64,000 nt of DNA from Pleomorphomonas sp. T1.2MG-36 (GCF_950100655.1 NZ_CATNLY010000001.1:496001-560000), one strand, 5' to 3'. Numbered from the stretch's first letter, positions 26,562 through 35,306 are shown. Program-made: numbers and translations. The notes: a model not told the origin generated them from the sequence alone.

Positions 26562-27068
26562 TCACGGACGAGAGCCGGTCAGGCCGAAGAACATCGCCGG
26601 ATCCGTACCCGCCTCCATCGCAAGGCGTGGCCGCGACACCGCGACGTTCTGCTGCATCGCCGCTTCGGCGGCGTCCTGGCGGACGAACGCAGCCATCCCG
26701 GCAATGCCCGCCCAGGCGTCGCGCAGGTCGATCAGGCTGTCGTGGAGTTTGCGGTAACGCCTGACCACGTCCGGTTTGCCGTAGGAGACGTGAAGGGCGA
26801 TGATGTACCCTTTGTAGACGCGGTGCAGCCGCTCGGCCACTGCCCCACCCTTCGCATAGTCGAGCGCATGGTCCAGTCCACGCAGGATGGTGGCGGCCCG
26901 CATGACCTTGACGAAGCATTCCTCGAACTGCCCCGCCTCGCGCGCCCGAATGGCTTGGGAGATCGCCAGCAAGGTGGCATCGTAGAGCTTGACGACGGCG
27001 ACGGTCGGATGAACGGAAGCAGCCGCCTGCCGGTAGGCGGCCGCAGCCTGGCCCATGCGAGAATTCAT
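26562..27068 (-). CDS. fliS: Flagellar export chaperone FliS
   Basis: A 168-residue, all-helical cytoplasmic chaperone that holds flagellin subunits before export. Family features are YRQAAASVHPTVAVVKLYDATLLAISQAI near the N-terminus, a central LRGLDHALDY helix, and the conserved order downstream of fliD (25-nt gap). The C-terminal tail of about 40 residues is longer than usual. The start at 27068 (MNSRMGQAA) has a fitting position behind fliD; the upstream in-frame sequence overlaps fliD. Confidence 0.85.
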   Translation of the reverse strand: MNSRMGQAAAAYRQAAASVHPTVAVVKLYDATLLAISQAIRAREAGQFEECFVKVMRAATILRGLDHALDYAKGGAVAERLHRVYKGYIIALHVSYGKPDVVRRYRKLHDSLIDLRDAWAGIAGMAAFVRQDAAEAAMQQNVAVSRPRLAMEAGTDPAMFFGLTGSRP

Positions 27069-27093
27069 GTCCTGGAACTCCTGATATCCACGG

Positions 27094-28815
27094 TCAGCTG
27101 CTGCTCTTGGCGTCGAGCAGGGCTTGAAGGTAAGCGAGGGTCGATTGCGCTGTGCTGATTGAGGCCTGAAGACGGGCATAACGGGTGGTCAGATTGTCCC
27201 GGTAGGTCTCGGCCCGCGACGTGATGGTGTCGATCTGATCCTGATAGTCGTCATTCTTCTCGGTGAGATTGGTCACGATGGTCGTGAGCGTGCCGTCGTC
27301 CGAGTTTATGGAGCTGTCCACAAGATTGTAGATTTGCTCGGCGATTCCGGAGGCCTGATTGATGGTCACCGTTTGCGACGTGGAGCCGGTAAAAACCAGC
27401 GTGTACCCCTCATAGGCGGTGCCGGCGACGCCCTTGATGCGGCTACCGGACACCGTGAACAGTCCGGACTCGCCGTTGACCGTTACCGAGGAGAGCGCGC
27501 CGCTCTCGTCCACGGTGATGTCGAGCTGGAACGTCGATGGCGCGCTTGTGCCGCGATACAGCACGCCGACATCGCTCGAGGAGCTCTCGAAAGTATAGCC
27601 GAACAACTGCTGAACACGTTCAGGATCTTCGAGGAGTATGTCGTCGAGCGTATCCTCGTCATACTCGAGGTAGTTGTTTTCGTCGAAGCTGAGGCCGATC
27701 GCCGATATGGACGCTTCGTCGAGCGAGAAGTTCAAAGCCGAGGCGACCTGCTGATTGATGCTGCGGATGCTCGCATCGCCGAACAGCACGGAGTCCGCCG
27801 ATGCTCCGCCGCCCGTCGCCACCTGTTGCTGTGAGATGGCCCATTCGCGATAAGCGTTGTAGGCATCCACGAACGCAACGACCGCACTCTTTATGTCGGA
27901 TAGATTCTGGCCGATCTCGACGGTGATGGACTGATTGTCTGTCGTCGTCGAATAGAGATAGAACGTCACGCCATCGATGACGTCGCTGATGTCGTTGGTC
28001 GATCGCGTGATCGTAACTCCATCGACGGTGAAGATGGCATTTTGGGCGGCTTGCAGTTCGTCGGCAAAAGCGCCCTCCTCGTCGATCACCCCCAGGCTTT
28101 GCAAGACGCCGTCCGGATCGCCGACGCTGATGGTCTGACCGGTCTCGGAAGTCGTGAGGATGAGTTCGTAGGAGGAGTCGGACACCTTGAGCACGGTGGC
28201 CTTGATGCCGCTGGTGGCGTTTTGCTTGTTGATGGCGGTTGCGATCTCGGAGAGCGACATGTCCTCCGTGACGTCGATGGTCACCGCCGTCCCGCCTTCG
28301 ACGCCGAGTTTGATGCTGCCCGACAGAGACAGGTCGCTGCTGGAAGACGCGTAGCTGCTGCTGGCGACCTTGTGGGCCATCGCCAGTTGCTTGACGGTTA
28401 TCGAGTAGCTGCCGGTTTCCGCGCCGGCCTCGGCAGAGACGGACAGGGTGGAGTCGGTATCGACGTTACCGACGGACGTGAGATAGGCTGTCCGTTCGTT
28501 GAAGACGTCGTCGCTGCCTCCTGAAGAGTCGGTCGCCACTCTCAGAGCCGACGCCGTGTCCTGCAACGTCGAGAGAAGACTGGCAGCGCCCTGGTAGGCG
28601 GCGATCTTGGTCTCATTGTTGGTAATCTTGGTTTCGTAGGTATCGGCCTTGGCCAGCTTGGCCTGATAGAGCTCCTCGACGAGGCCGTCCCAATCGATCG
28701 ATGACGTGTCGGTGGAGGCATAGTTGGTCGAGGTCGAGCCACTACTCGACGTAGAGGTACTGCTCGCCGTTGTCGACGCGGTCGAACTGGCAGTGGCGCT
28801 GGTGACCGAGGACAT
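27094..28815 (-). CDS. fliD: Flagellar filament cap protein
   Basis: A 573-residue secreted protein forming the filament tip cap. The N-terminus is a Ser/Thr-rich stretch followed by SIDWDGLVEELYQAKLAKADTYETKITNNETKIAAYQ, the FliD_N helix. Middle FLG-type and FliD_C regions follow (VVAFVDAYNAYREW; ASALNFSLDEASISAIGLSFDENN). The C-terminus ends in the typical heptad helix (YRDNLTTRYARLQASISTAQS). The ATG is preceded by a strong GGAGGAGG. A hairpin directly upstream may influence initiation. Confidence 0.94.
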   Translation of the reverse strand: MSSVTSATASSTASTTASSTSTSSSGSTSTNYASTDTSSIDWDGLVEELYQAKLAKADTYETKITNNETKIAAYQGAASLLSTLQDTASALRVATDSSGGSDDVFNERTAYLTSVGNVDTDSTLSVSAEAGAETGSYSITVKQLAMAHKVASSSYASSSSDLSLSGSIKLGVEGGTAVTIDVTEDMSLSEIATAINKQNATSGIKATVLKVSDSSYELILTTSETGQTISVGDPDGVLQSLGVIDEEGAFADELQAAQNAIFTVDGVTITRSTNDISDVIDGVTFYLYSTTTDNQSITVEIGQNLSDIKSAVVAFVDAYNAYREWAISQQQVATGGGASADSVLFGDASIRSINQQVASALNFSLDEASISAIGLSFDENNYLEYDEDTLDDILLEDPERVQQLFGYTFESSSSDVGVLYRGTSAPSTFQLDITVDESGALSSVTVNGESGLFTVSGSRIKGVAGTAYEGYTLVFTGSTSQTVTINQASGIAEQIYNLVDSSINSDDGTLTTIVTNLTEKNDDYQDQIDTITSRAETYRDNLTTRYARLQASISTAQSTLAYLQALLDAKSSS

Positions 28816-28827
28816 GAGACCTCCTCC

Positions 28828-28848
28828 GCCGCCCCGAACCGGGGCGGC
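28828..28848 (-). promoter_or_regulatory. Hairpin next to the fliD ribosome binding site
   Basis: A perfect 8-bp GC stem with a 5-base loop (GCCGCCCC, gaacc, GGGGCGGC), ending directly before the GGAGGAGG of fliD. It could modulate fliD translation or act as a second terminator stem after flagellin. Function is inferred from position only. Confidence 0.45.
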
Positions 28849-28857
28849 ATGATTGAA

Positions 28858-28882
28858 GGAAGGCGCGTATTTTGCGCCTTCC
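28858..28882 (-). terminator. Hairpin after flagellin
   Basis: A perfect 9-bp stem with a 7-base loop (GGAAGGCGC ... GCGCCTTCC), 22 bp after the flagellin stop and followed on the minus strand by TTCAATC. It probably trims or attenuates the abundant flagellin message before fliD. Confidence 0.6.
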
Positions 28883-28903
28883 GCTCTTCAGGCTTGCCGA
28901 AAC

Positions 28904-30151
28904 TTACTGCAGCAACTTCAAGAGGTTCTGCGTCATGTCATTCGCCGACGACGCGGCGGCCACGGCGGCCTGGACCTTGACTTCGGCGGAAGCGAGCTTC
29001 GCCTCCTCGGACGCAACGTCGACATCGGTGATCGCAGAGTTGGCCGCCTCGAGGTTTTCGATGGATGTGGCGATCGATTCCGAGGAGAACTCGAAGCGGC
29101 TTTCCTGAGCGCCGATGCTGGCGCGAGCCGCCGACACCTTGTCGATAGCCGCGTCGATGGTGTCGAGCGCGCTGGTCGCGTTGTCCTGGGTGGATACACT
29201 GAGCTGCTGCGTGCCGGAGCCGGTCGTCGAGATCGTGGTGGCCGAAGCATCGCTGGTGAAGCCGAGGTCCTTCAGGATCGAAGAGCCGGTCGCGGCCGTA
29301 TAGTCCGTATCGGTGGTGTTGACCGAGATGCTGAGCGAGCTCGCACTGCCCGTGCTGGTCGAGGTGTTGGAGATGCTGAGCTGGCCGTTGGCGTAGGAGA
29401 AGGAAGCGCCCGTCACCGAAGCGGCCTCGAAGGCAGCGCCGATCTCATTGCCGGACAGCACACCGTCACCGTCGGAGTCGGCAGCGCTGTCGAGGGTGAC
29501 ATCCACAGCGGTGCCGCCATCGACGCTGACGCTGAGCACGACCGACTTGGCGTCGGTGCCCTGGCCGATACCGATGGAGACATTGCTGAGGTTGGCGGTG
29601 ATGTCGTTGGCTTCCGAGGTGGAAAGCCCCAAGGTCGACGACGTCAAATCGTCGATCGTCACCTTGATGGTGTCGGAAGCCGAAGAGCCGACCACGATGC
29701 TGGTGCCGCCCGTGGACGAAGCAAAGGCGGAGGAGCCGTCGAGAAGGCTCTCCCCGTTGAAACGGGTGCCCGAGGCAATGGTATCGATCTGCTCGGTCAG
29801 TTCCTGGAATTCCGCATCGATGTAGGTGCGCTCGCTGTCGGTTACGGTGCCCGATGCCGACTGGGTGGCCAGCGTCTTCATACGCTCGAGGATATCGGAA
29901 ATGTTGGACGCGCCGCCGTCGGCTGTCTGCAGCACTGACACGGCCTGCGTGGCGTTGGTCGCCGCTTGATTCAGCGTGGCCACGTCCGACGAGATGCGAG
30001 TGGAGATGGCGAGGCCGGCGGCATCGTCGGACGCCTGGGTGATGCGGGAGCCGGAGGCCAGCTTGGACAGCGACGACGACTGCTCGGCGGCATTGAGGTT
30101 GAGGTAGCGGACGGCGGAGTTGGCGGCGGTGTTCGTGGAAATGACGGGCAT
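28904..30151 (-). CDS. fliC: Flagellin
   Basis: A 415-residue filament subunit. The N-terminal D0/D1 helices are conserved (NSAVRYLNLNAAEQSSSLSKLASGSRI, then DDAAGLAISTR and ILERMKTLATQSASGT). The C-terminal D1/D0 helices follow (GAQESRFEFSSESIATSIENLEAANSAITDVDVASE ... LLKLLQ). The central domain is Ser/Thr/Asp-rich and variable. It heads the fliC-fliD-fliS group and lies 146 bp downstream of the ECF sigma factor gene on the same strand. Confidence 0.96.
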   Translation of the reverse strand: MPVISTNTAANSAVRYLNLNAAEQSSSLSKLASGSRITQASDDAAGLAISTRISSDVATLNQAATNATQAVSVLQTADGGASNISDILERMKTLATQSASGTVTDSERTYIDAEFQELTEQIDTIASGTRFNGESLLDGSSAFASSTGGTSIVVGSSASDTIKVTIDDLTSSTLGLSTSEANDITANLSNVSIGIGQGTDAKSVVLSVSVDGGTAVDVTLDSAADSDGDGVLSGNEIGAAFEAASVTGASFSYANGQLSISNTSTSTGSASSLSISVNTTDTDYTAATGSSILKDLGFTSDASATTISTTGSGTQQLSVSTQDNATSALDTIDAAIDKVSAARASIGAQESRFEFSSESIATSIENLEAANSAITDVDVASEEAKLASAEVKVQAAVAAASSANDMTQNLLKLLQ

Positions 30152-30182
30152 GGCGCTCTGGTCCTCATCGATGGATGACGTT

Positions 30183-30199
30183 TCCTCCTGTTGGGAGGA
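30183..30199 (-). promoter_or_regulatory. Small hairpin in the flagellin leader
   Basis: A perfect 6-bp stem with a 5-base loop (TCCTCC, tgttg, GGAGGA), about 32-48 bp upstream of the flagellin start. On the message it presents TCCTCC...GGAGGA, which masks a spare ribosome-binding sequence. A role in flagellin mRNA stability or translation is possible. Confidence 0.35.
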
Positions 30200-30296
30200 C
30201 GCCGGCGCGAGGCGTCATCGCCCCTCGCTTCGTGTCTTCAACGGATGAGCGGGAGCCAACCCGGCGCTTTTTGTTCTCCGCACGCTGATTTTATGG

Positions 30297-30950
30297 TTAA
30301 TTCTGGGTAAACGACTGACGGATATCGTCTTCCGCCCGCGCGAGATGCTTGCGAAGCTGCTGCCGGCCACGCTTCAGAAGGGACTCGACGGCCATGATCG
30401 TCGTCTCCATCACCTCGGCGATTTCCGCGTTCGACATGGACTCGTGATAGCTGAGGATGACGGCGACGCGCTGCTGATCCGGAAGGCGGGAAAGCGCGGT
30501 TTCCAGCAGGCTGGTCATGGACGCGCGGTGCAGGCGCGTCAGTGCGTCCTCGGTCTCGTCGGCCACTTCCGGCGCGGTTTCGATATCGTCCATCGCCGGC
30601 TTGCGCCTGAGATCGATGCAGCGGTTGGTGATCACCCGATAAAGCCAGGTAGAAAACTTGGCCCGCCCGATCTCCATCCGCTTCCTGTGCGTCCAAAGCT
30701 TCAGGAAACTGTCTTGAACCACATCCTCGGCATCGTCGGAGTTCTTCAGGATACGCAAGGCCAACGCGAAGCCGCGATCGGCGTGACGCTCCACCAGGAG
30801 AGCGAACGCCTCGCGATCGTCGGCGGCGATCCGCTCAAGCAGGAGATCGTCCTCGCTTCGAGGCGACGCCGCCGGAGCGCTTCTCGCCATGTCCCGAGAC
30901 ACCAACGGCAACGGAACCGTAGCGCCGAACGAACTTGCTGCAGCCATCAT
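30297..30950 (-). CDS. ECF-type RNA polymerase sigma factor
   Basis: A 217-residue sigma-70 family protein with only regions 2 and 4. Region 2 covers about residues 40-115 and includes DDAEDVVQDSFLKLW and the DNA-melting stretch WLYRVITNRCIDLRRK. Region 4 covers about 145-205 and includes LPDQQRVAVILSYHESMSNAEIAEVM followed by ESLLKRGRQQLRK. An N-terminal extension of about 30 residues precedes region 2; an in-frame ATG at 30890 would trim it. No anti-sigma factor is adjacent. It heads the flagellar block, but regulation of flagellin by it is only suggested by position. Confidence 0.93.
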   Translation of the reverse strand: MMAAASSFGATVPLPLVSRDMARSAPAASPRSEDDLLLERIAADDREAFALLVERHADRGFALALRILKNSDDAEDVVQDSFLKLWTHRKRMEIGRAKFSTWLYRVITNRCIDLRRKPAMDDIETAPEVADETEDALTRLHRASMTSLLETALSRLPDQQRVAVILSYHESMSNAEIAEVMETTIMAVESLLKRGRQQLRKHLARAEDDIRQSFTQN

Positions 30951-31447
30951 CGCACACCCCTACCCCTTACACCGCATCCGGTTGAAACGCCCCTCTTGGA
31001 CTTTGTACGAAGCAGGGAAGAAATTCAGGCGCACAAAAACGAGAATTCGTGGAGAATTATAAGTATAGGCAAATACTTCCTGGAAGGTTCGGCAAGTTGT
31101 TCCGCGAGGAAAAATCTGCCGGGTAGCTATTGCCCATCGCCAACACCATCGAACCCGAGTTTTCCGCCCTTTCTCCACAAGATCGCTTTCAAAATGCAAT
31201 TGAGGCCAACATCAACGCTGACTTGGTGAAAGGACGCTGCAAACCCTGTGCTACTTTTCTAGTTTTTATCAGTTTTTACAATGAGTTACATATAGTTGCA
31301 GTCAGCAACGGCGGTCGGCACTTATTACCCATGCCTACGGGAGAGCGAGCATCGGCCGGCAATCGATGCCGGCGGGCCAAAGCGAGCCGGCCGAACGCGT
31401 CAAATCCAGCTGGGAAATAATGGCCGGGCCGGCGAACGGGAACTTGC
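30951..31447. other. AT-rich intergenic region
   Basis: About 500 bp between the ECF sigma gene and the NUDIX gene with clearly lower GC than the surroundings, especially 31000-31310, where T- and A-runs occur. No open frame with protein-like sequence and no hairpin of note was seen. The end close to 30951 should hold the promoter of the sigma factor gene (AAGGGGTAGGGG precedes its start). Confidence 0.6.
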
Positions 31448-31876
31448 CTAGGCGCGGAAAGACTGCAGGATGAAGGCAAGACCCGGCTCGTCGACGACGA
31501 TGGCGGCGTCCTCGGGGCTCATCCACTTGCGATGTCGCTCCTGGCGCTCCGGCCAGTCGGCGAGATGTTCAGTCACCTCAAGACTGTAGACGTCCACGTC
31601 GACGAGCGTGAAACAGTCGTCGAGGCGCTTCCAGTAGCGGTAGCGGCCAATGGGCGCCTTGGAAGGCTTGCCGAGCACGCCGGCCTCTTCCATTGCCTCG
31701 ATCGCGGCGGCCTTGCGATCGCTCTTGCCCTTCATGCGCCATCCCTTGGGGATCAGAGGGCGATGCGTCTCGCGGGAGGAGACGAGCAGCACCGACACGT
31801 CGCCATCCGCCGTCCGCCGAAACGGCAGGGCTGCGACCTGATGCTGAACCTTCTCCTTGGCGACTGCCTTGCCCAT
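31448..31876 (-). CDS. NUDIX hydrolase
   Basis: A 142-residue pyrophosphatase-fold protein. The NUDIX helix region runs KGWRMKGKSDRKAAAIEAMEEAGV (about residues 44-67). The metal-binding EAMEEAG glutamates are kept, but the Arg of the standard REUXEE box is Ile and the first Glu is Lys. Similar variants occur in diphosphoinositol-polyphosphate (DIPP) type NUDIX enzymes of alphaproteobacteria. The substrate is unknown. It stands alone on the minus strand. Confidence 0.85.
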   Translation of the reverse strand: MGKAVAKEKVQHQVAALPFRRTADGDVSVLLVSSRETHRPLIPKGWRMKGKSDRKAAAIEAMEEAGVLGKPSKAPIGRYRYWKRLDDCFTLVDVDVYSLEVTEHLADWPERQERHRKWMSPEDAAIVVDEPGLAFILQSFRA

Positions 31877-32065
31877 GATATCCCAATGACGAACGCAGAC
31901 GAGTCGGAACCCGACTCGATCCAGCTTAACTAGTTTATCTGCGAAAAGTTTCCAGTCCGTAGAGAAACGAAAGCTCGATCGAGGCTACATCTACGCATTT
32001 CGTCGCGATTTGACCATATGCACTTTCCAGCAACGATCGTCATCGACACGCCGCAATTGCTGGTA

Positions 32066-32085
32066 CATTGTTCATTCGCACAATG
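32066..32085. promoter_or_regulatory. Inverted repeat upstream of the isochorismatase-like gene
   Basis: Perfect 6-bp arms CATTGT / ACAATG separated by 8 bp, 26 bp upstream of the start codon. Spacing and position suit an operator of a dimeric repressor (TetR or MarR type), but no regulator gene is adjacent. Confidence 0.4.
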
Positions 32086-32110
32086 ATCGTTTGAGGAGGA
32101 AACTCCAACC

Positions 32111-32659
32111 ATGCCATTTACCACTATCGACACTCGCACGGCCCTTGTCGTCATCGATCTGCAGAAGGGGATCGCCGCGCTACCGCCACAGGACCTCGCG
32201 CGCCCGGCGATCGCCAACGCCGTCCGGCTGATCGAAGCCTTTCGTGTCTCCAAACGGCCCGTGGTTCTGGTCAACGTTGTCGGCGGCGCGCCCGGCCGAA
32301 CCGACAAGAAGCCGAACGCCGACAGACCGGCCGATTGGGCCGAGCTTCTCCCCGAGCTCGGTCAGGCGCCCGACGACATCCGTATCAGCAAGAAGACCTG
32401 GGGTGCCTTCACCGGGACCGACCTCGATGATCGCCTGCGCAATCTCGGCGTCACCGGTATCGTCGTTTGCGGAATCGCCACCAGCCGAGGCGTGGAATCG
32501 ACGGCCCGTTTCGCCCATGAACTCGGGTACAACGTCGCCCTGCCCGTCGACGCCATGACCGACGCCAATCCGGAGGCGCATCGGCGCAGCGTCGAACTGA
32601 CGTTTCCATGGATCGCCGAAACCGGCACCACCGAACAGCTTATCGCCTTGCTGAAATAG
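32111..32659 (+). CDS. Isochorismatase-like hydrolase
   Basis: A 182-residue Rossmann-like hydrolase. The N-terminal Asp is in ALVVIDLQKG and the catalytic Lys is in ISKKTWGAF. The position that holds the nucleophilic Cys in nicotinamidase-type members (C in ...VCVESTAR) is Gly here (SRGVESTAR). This is the arrangement of isochorismatases and some uncharacterised hydrolases, so amidase chemistry by a thiol is unlikely. GGAGGA precedes the start. It is monocistronic and convergent with the M20 amidohydrolase gene, 2 nt apart. Confidence 0.88.
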   Translation: MPFTTIDTRTALVVIDLQKGIAALPPQDLARPAIANAVRLIEAFRVSKRPVVLVNVVGGAPGRTDKKPNADRPADWAELLPELGQAPDDIRISKKTWGAFTGTDLDDRLRNLGVTGIVVCGIATSRGVESTARFAHELGYNVALPVDAMTDANPEAHRRSVELTFPWIAETGTTEQLIALLK

Positions 32660-32661
32660 GG

Positions 32662-33810
32662 TCAGGCGAGGAAACGCCGCGCCAGAGCATGCAAAAAGAT
32701 GGGGCCACGCTCGAGCAGCGCGTCGTCGAAGTCGTAGCGGCTGTTGTGCAGCCCCGCGCTGTCGCCGTTGCCGAGGAACAGATAGGCCCCCTTCACCTTC
32801 TCAAGCATGAAGGCGAAATCCTCGCTGCCCATCATCGGTCGATCGAGCGGTTCGAAGGCGTCATCGCCGAAGGTGTCGCGGATGACCTCGATCGCCAGAC
32901 CGACCGCGGCGGCGTCGTTGATGGTGACGGGATACCCGACCTGCCAGTCGATGCGCACCTCGGCGCCAAAGCTCTCGGCCTGGAGACGGGCGATATCCTC
33001 GAACCGCCGGCAGAGACGAGACCGGACATCCGGATCCGTGGCGCGCAGGCTGATCTCCAGCACCGCTTCATCGGGTATGACGTTGCAGGCCGAACCGGCA
33101 TGGAAGGCACCGACAGTGATCACGCCGGCTTCCTGCGGCGGCACGTTACGCGATATCACTGACTGCAGCGCCATGACGATGCTGGACGCTGCGACCACCG
33201 GATCGACCGTATCCTCAGGACGAGCGCCATGGCCGCCCCTGCCCCGCACCGTCAGCGTCGCCGCGTCGATTGCCGCCATCATGGCGCCCGTCCGCGCCGA
33301 GAAGCGACCGGCGGCAAGGCCCGGATAATTGTGAAGCGCGAAGACCGCCTCGCATGGGAAGCGATCGAACAGCCCCTCTTCGATCATGCGCGCGGCGCCA
33401 CCGGCCGTTTCCTCGGCCGGCTGGAAGATGAAATGCACCTTGCCGCGAAAATCGTCGTCGTGAATGAGGCGAAAGGCGGCGCCGATCAGCATGGTCGTAT
33501 GGCCATCGTGACCACAGGCATGCATCATGCCCGGTATCCGGCTCGCATAGACTGCTCCCGTCTCCTCGACGATAGGCAGGCCATCCATGTCGGCCCTGAG
33601 GCCGATTGCCCTGTCGCCACCTCGATCGAGCGCCGCCACGAAGCCCGTGGCGGCAAGACCGCGCGTCACGGTCAGCCCCCAGCCTTCCAGCAGGTCGGCG
33701 ACGAAGGCGGAGGTCTGTCTCTCCTCGTAGCCGGTCTCCGGCATCTGGTGCAGGCGGCGGCGAATATCGACAAGCTCCGGCAGAAAAGCCTGGAAGACGG
33801 ATTCGTCCAT
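32662..33810 (-). CDS. M20-family amidohydrolase (N-acyl-amino-acid hydrolase type)
   Basis: A 382-residue zinc aminoacylase/amidohydrolase of the M20D group (IAA-amino acid hydrolase, hippurate hydrolase, N-acetyldiaminopimelate deacetylase). The metal motif MMHACGHDGHTTM and the GKVHFIFQPAEE strand with the catalytic Glu pair are intact, and MGSEDFAFM supplies the last metal ligand. It ends the amino-acid transport/DDAH cluster, 4 nt after a permease gene. It probably frees an amino acid from an acylated or conjugated form brought in by that transporter. Confidence 0.93.
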   Translation of the reverse strand: MDESVFQAFLPELVDIRRRLHQMPETGYEERQTSAFVADLLEGWGLTVTRGLAATGFVAALDRGGDRAIGLRADMDGLPIVEETGAVYASRIPGMMHACGHDGHTTMLIGAAFRLIHDDDFRGKVHFIFQPAEETAGGAARMIEEGLFDRFPCEAVFALHNYPGLAAGRFSARTGAMMAAIDAATLTVRGRGGHGARPEDTVDPVVAASSIVMALQSVISRNVPPQEAGVITVGAFHAGSACNVIPDEAVLEISLRATDPDVRSRLCRRFEDIARLQAESFGAEVRIDWQVGYPVTINDAAAVGLAIEVIRDTFGDDAFEPLDRPMMGSEDFAFMLEKVKGAYLFLGNGDSAGLHNSRYDFDDALLERGPIFLHALARRFLA

Positions 33811-33814
33811 GATG

Positions 33815-34528
33815 TCAGCCCTGTTGCGGTCGCGCCGGCTGGCGATAGAGCGTCATGCGGCGCTCGACCTCGGCCATGACGCGCGTCAGCACCACGACCA
33901 CGGCGAAATAGAGAAGTCCGGCGGCGATCAACGGTTCGAAGATCAGCAGCGATTGGCGCTGCATCATGCGCGCCGTGCCCATCATTTCCATGATGGTGAT
34001 GGTCGAGGCGAGCGACGTCGACTTCAGGAGGATGATGACGTCGGAGGTCAGGACCGGCAGGCAGAGCCGCAGCGCCTGCGGCAGCGTGACGCGCCTGAGG
34101 ATCGTTAGCGGGCGCATGCCCACTGCCACCGCCGCCTCGATCTGCCCTTTGGGAACGGCGAGGATGGCGCCCCGGATGACCTCGGCATTATAGGCGGCCT
34201 GATTGAGCGACAGTGCGAACACCGCGTACCAGAGTCCGTCGCGCAAGTAGGGCCACAGGAAGGAATGGCGGATGAAGGTGCCGGGCAGCACCTGGCCGAG
34301 CCCGTAATAGATCAGGTAGAGCTGGACCAGAAGCGGCGTGCCACGAAAGGCGAAGGTGAATGCCTTGGCCGGCCAGGCGGACGTGCGCCTGCCATAGACC
34401 ATGGCCACCGCGATGAGCGTCCCCATCAGCAGGCCGAAGACGACGCCCGTCACCGTCAGGAACAGCGTGAGCGGCATGGCCGCAATGAGCGGCGGCAGAA
34501 ACGACACGACGTGAGCGAGGGCGTCCAT
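33815..34528 (-). CDS. Amino-acid ABC transporter permease (HisM-type)
   Basis: A 237-residue membrane permease similar to the hut-linked one, with the [18 protein letters not shown] segment and the ATPase-docking loop AVPKGQIEAAVAVGMRPL. Its start shares one base with the preceding permease stop (TGATG). It forms a heteromeric channel with that partner. The cluster contains no ATP-binding protein gene. Confidence 0.92.
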   Translation of the reverse strand: MDALAHVVSFLPPLIAAMPLTLFLTVTGVVFGLLMGTLIAVAMVYGRRTSAWPAKAFTFAFRGTPLLVQLYLIYYGLGQVLPGTFIRHSFLWPYLRDGLWYAVFALSLNQAAYNAEVIRGAILAVPKGQIEAAVAVGMRPLTILRRVTLPQALRLCLPVLTSDVIILLKSTSLASTITIMEMMGTARMMQRQSLLIFEPLIAAGLLYFAVVVVLTRVMAEVERRMTLYRQPARPQQG

Positions 34529-35265
34529 CAGCGGTAACCCCGCGAGAAGCGCCGCTCGATACGGGAGATCGCCCAGACGGATACCGCCGTGATCATCAGG
34601 AACAGCACGGCGGTGATGCCGTAGAAAAAGATGTACTGCCGCGTGCCCGCCGCCGCCCGATAGCCGACGTAGAGAAGATCGTTGAAGGCGCCGAGAACCG
34701 AGATGATGGCGCTTTCCTTGGTCATCTCCAGCCAGAGATTGCCCATGCCGGGGATGGCATGGCGGATCATCTGCGGCGCGACGATGCGGACGAGGATGAG
34801 CCCCCGGTGCATGCCGAGCGCCAGGCCTGCCTCGATCTGTCCGAGCGGCACCGCAAGATAGGCGGCCCGCAACACCTCCGCCATGAAGGCACCGGACACG
34901 AAGGCCAGCGCCACGACGGCCGCCCAGAACGGACTGACCTGGAAGGTGTCGTCGGCAAGGCCAAATCCCTTCACCAGCCGCTCGATGCCCGAGGCGATGG
35001 AGAAATAGAGCAGCAGGATGACGAGGAGTTCCGGCAGTGCCCGCACCACCGTGGTGTAGACCCCGGCGATGAAGCGGACGGCACGCCAGGACGATTGTTT
35101 TCCGACGGCGCAGACCGTGCCGAACACCAGGGCGATCAGGTAGGCCGATATGGACACCTTGAGCGTGGTGACGATGCCCCAGAAGAGATCGTCGCTCCAG
35201 CCCGTGTCACCCCAGCTGAGCAGTGAAAGAGTTCCGTCCATCGCGCCATCCGAAAGAGAAACCAC
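34528..35265 (-). CDS. Amino-acid ABC transporter permease (HisQ-type)
   Basis: A 245-residue membrane permease with the RALPELLVILLLYFS segment and the docking loop AVPLGQIEAGLALGMHRG. The GTG at 35265 is preferred because GGAGG lies 6 nt upstream; an ATG at 35241 is an alternative. It follows the binding-protein gene by 41 nt and overlaps the second permease by one base. Confidence 0.92.
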   Translation of the reverse strand: MVSLSDGAMDGTLSLLSWGDTGWSDDLFWGIVTTLKVSISAYLIALVFGTVCAVGKQSSWRAVRFIAGVYTTVVRALPELLVILLLYFSIASGIERLVKGFGLADDTFQVSPFWAAVVALAFVSGAFMAEVLRAAYLAVPLGQIEAGLALGMHRGLILVRIVAPQMIRHAIPGMGNLWLEMTKESAIISVLGAFNDLLYVGYRAAAGTRQYIFFYGITAVLFLMITAVSVWAISRIERRFSRGYR

Positions 35266-35306
35266 CGCCGGCCTCCATGAGGACCGGCGGCGGCTGAAGT
35301 CGGAGC

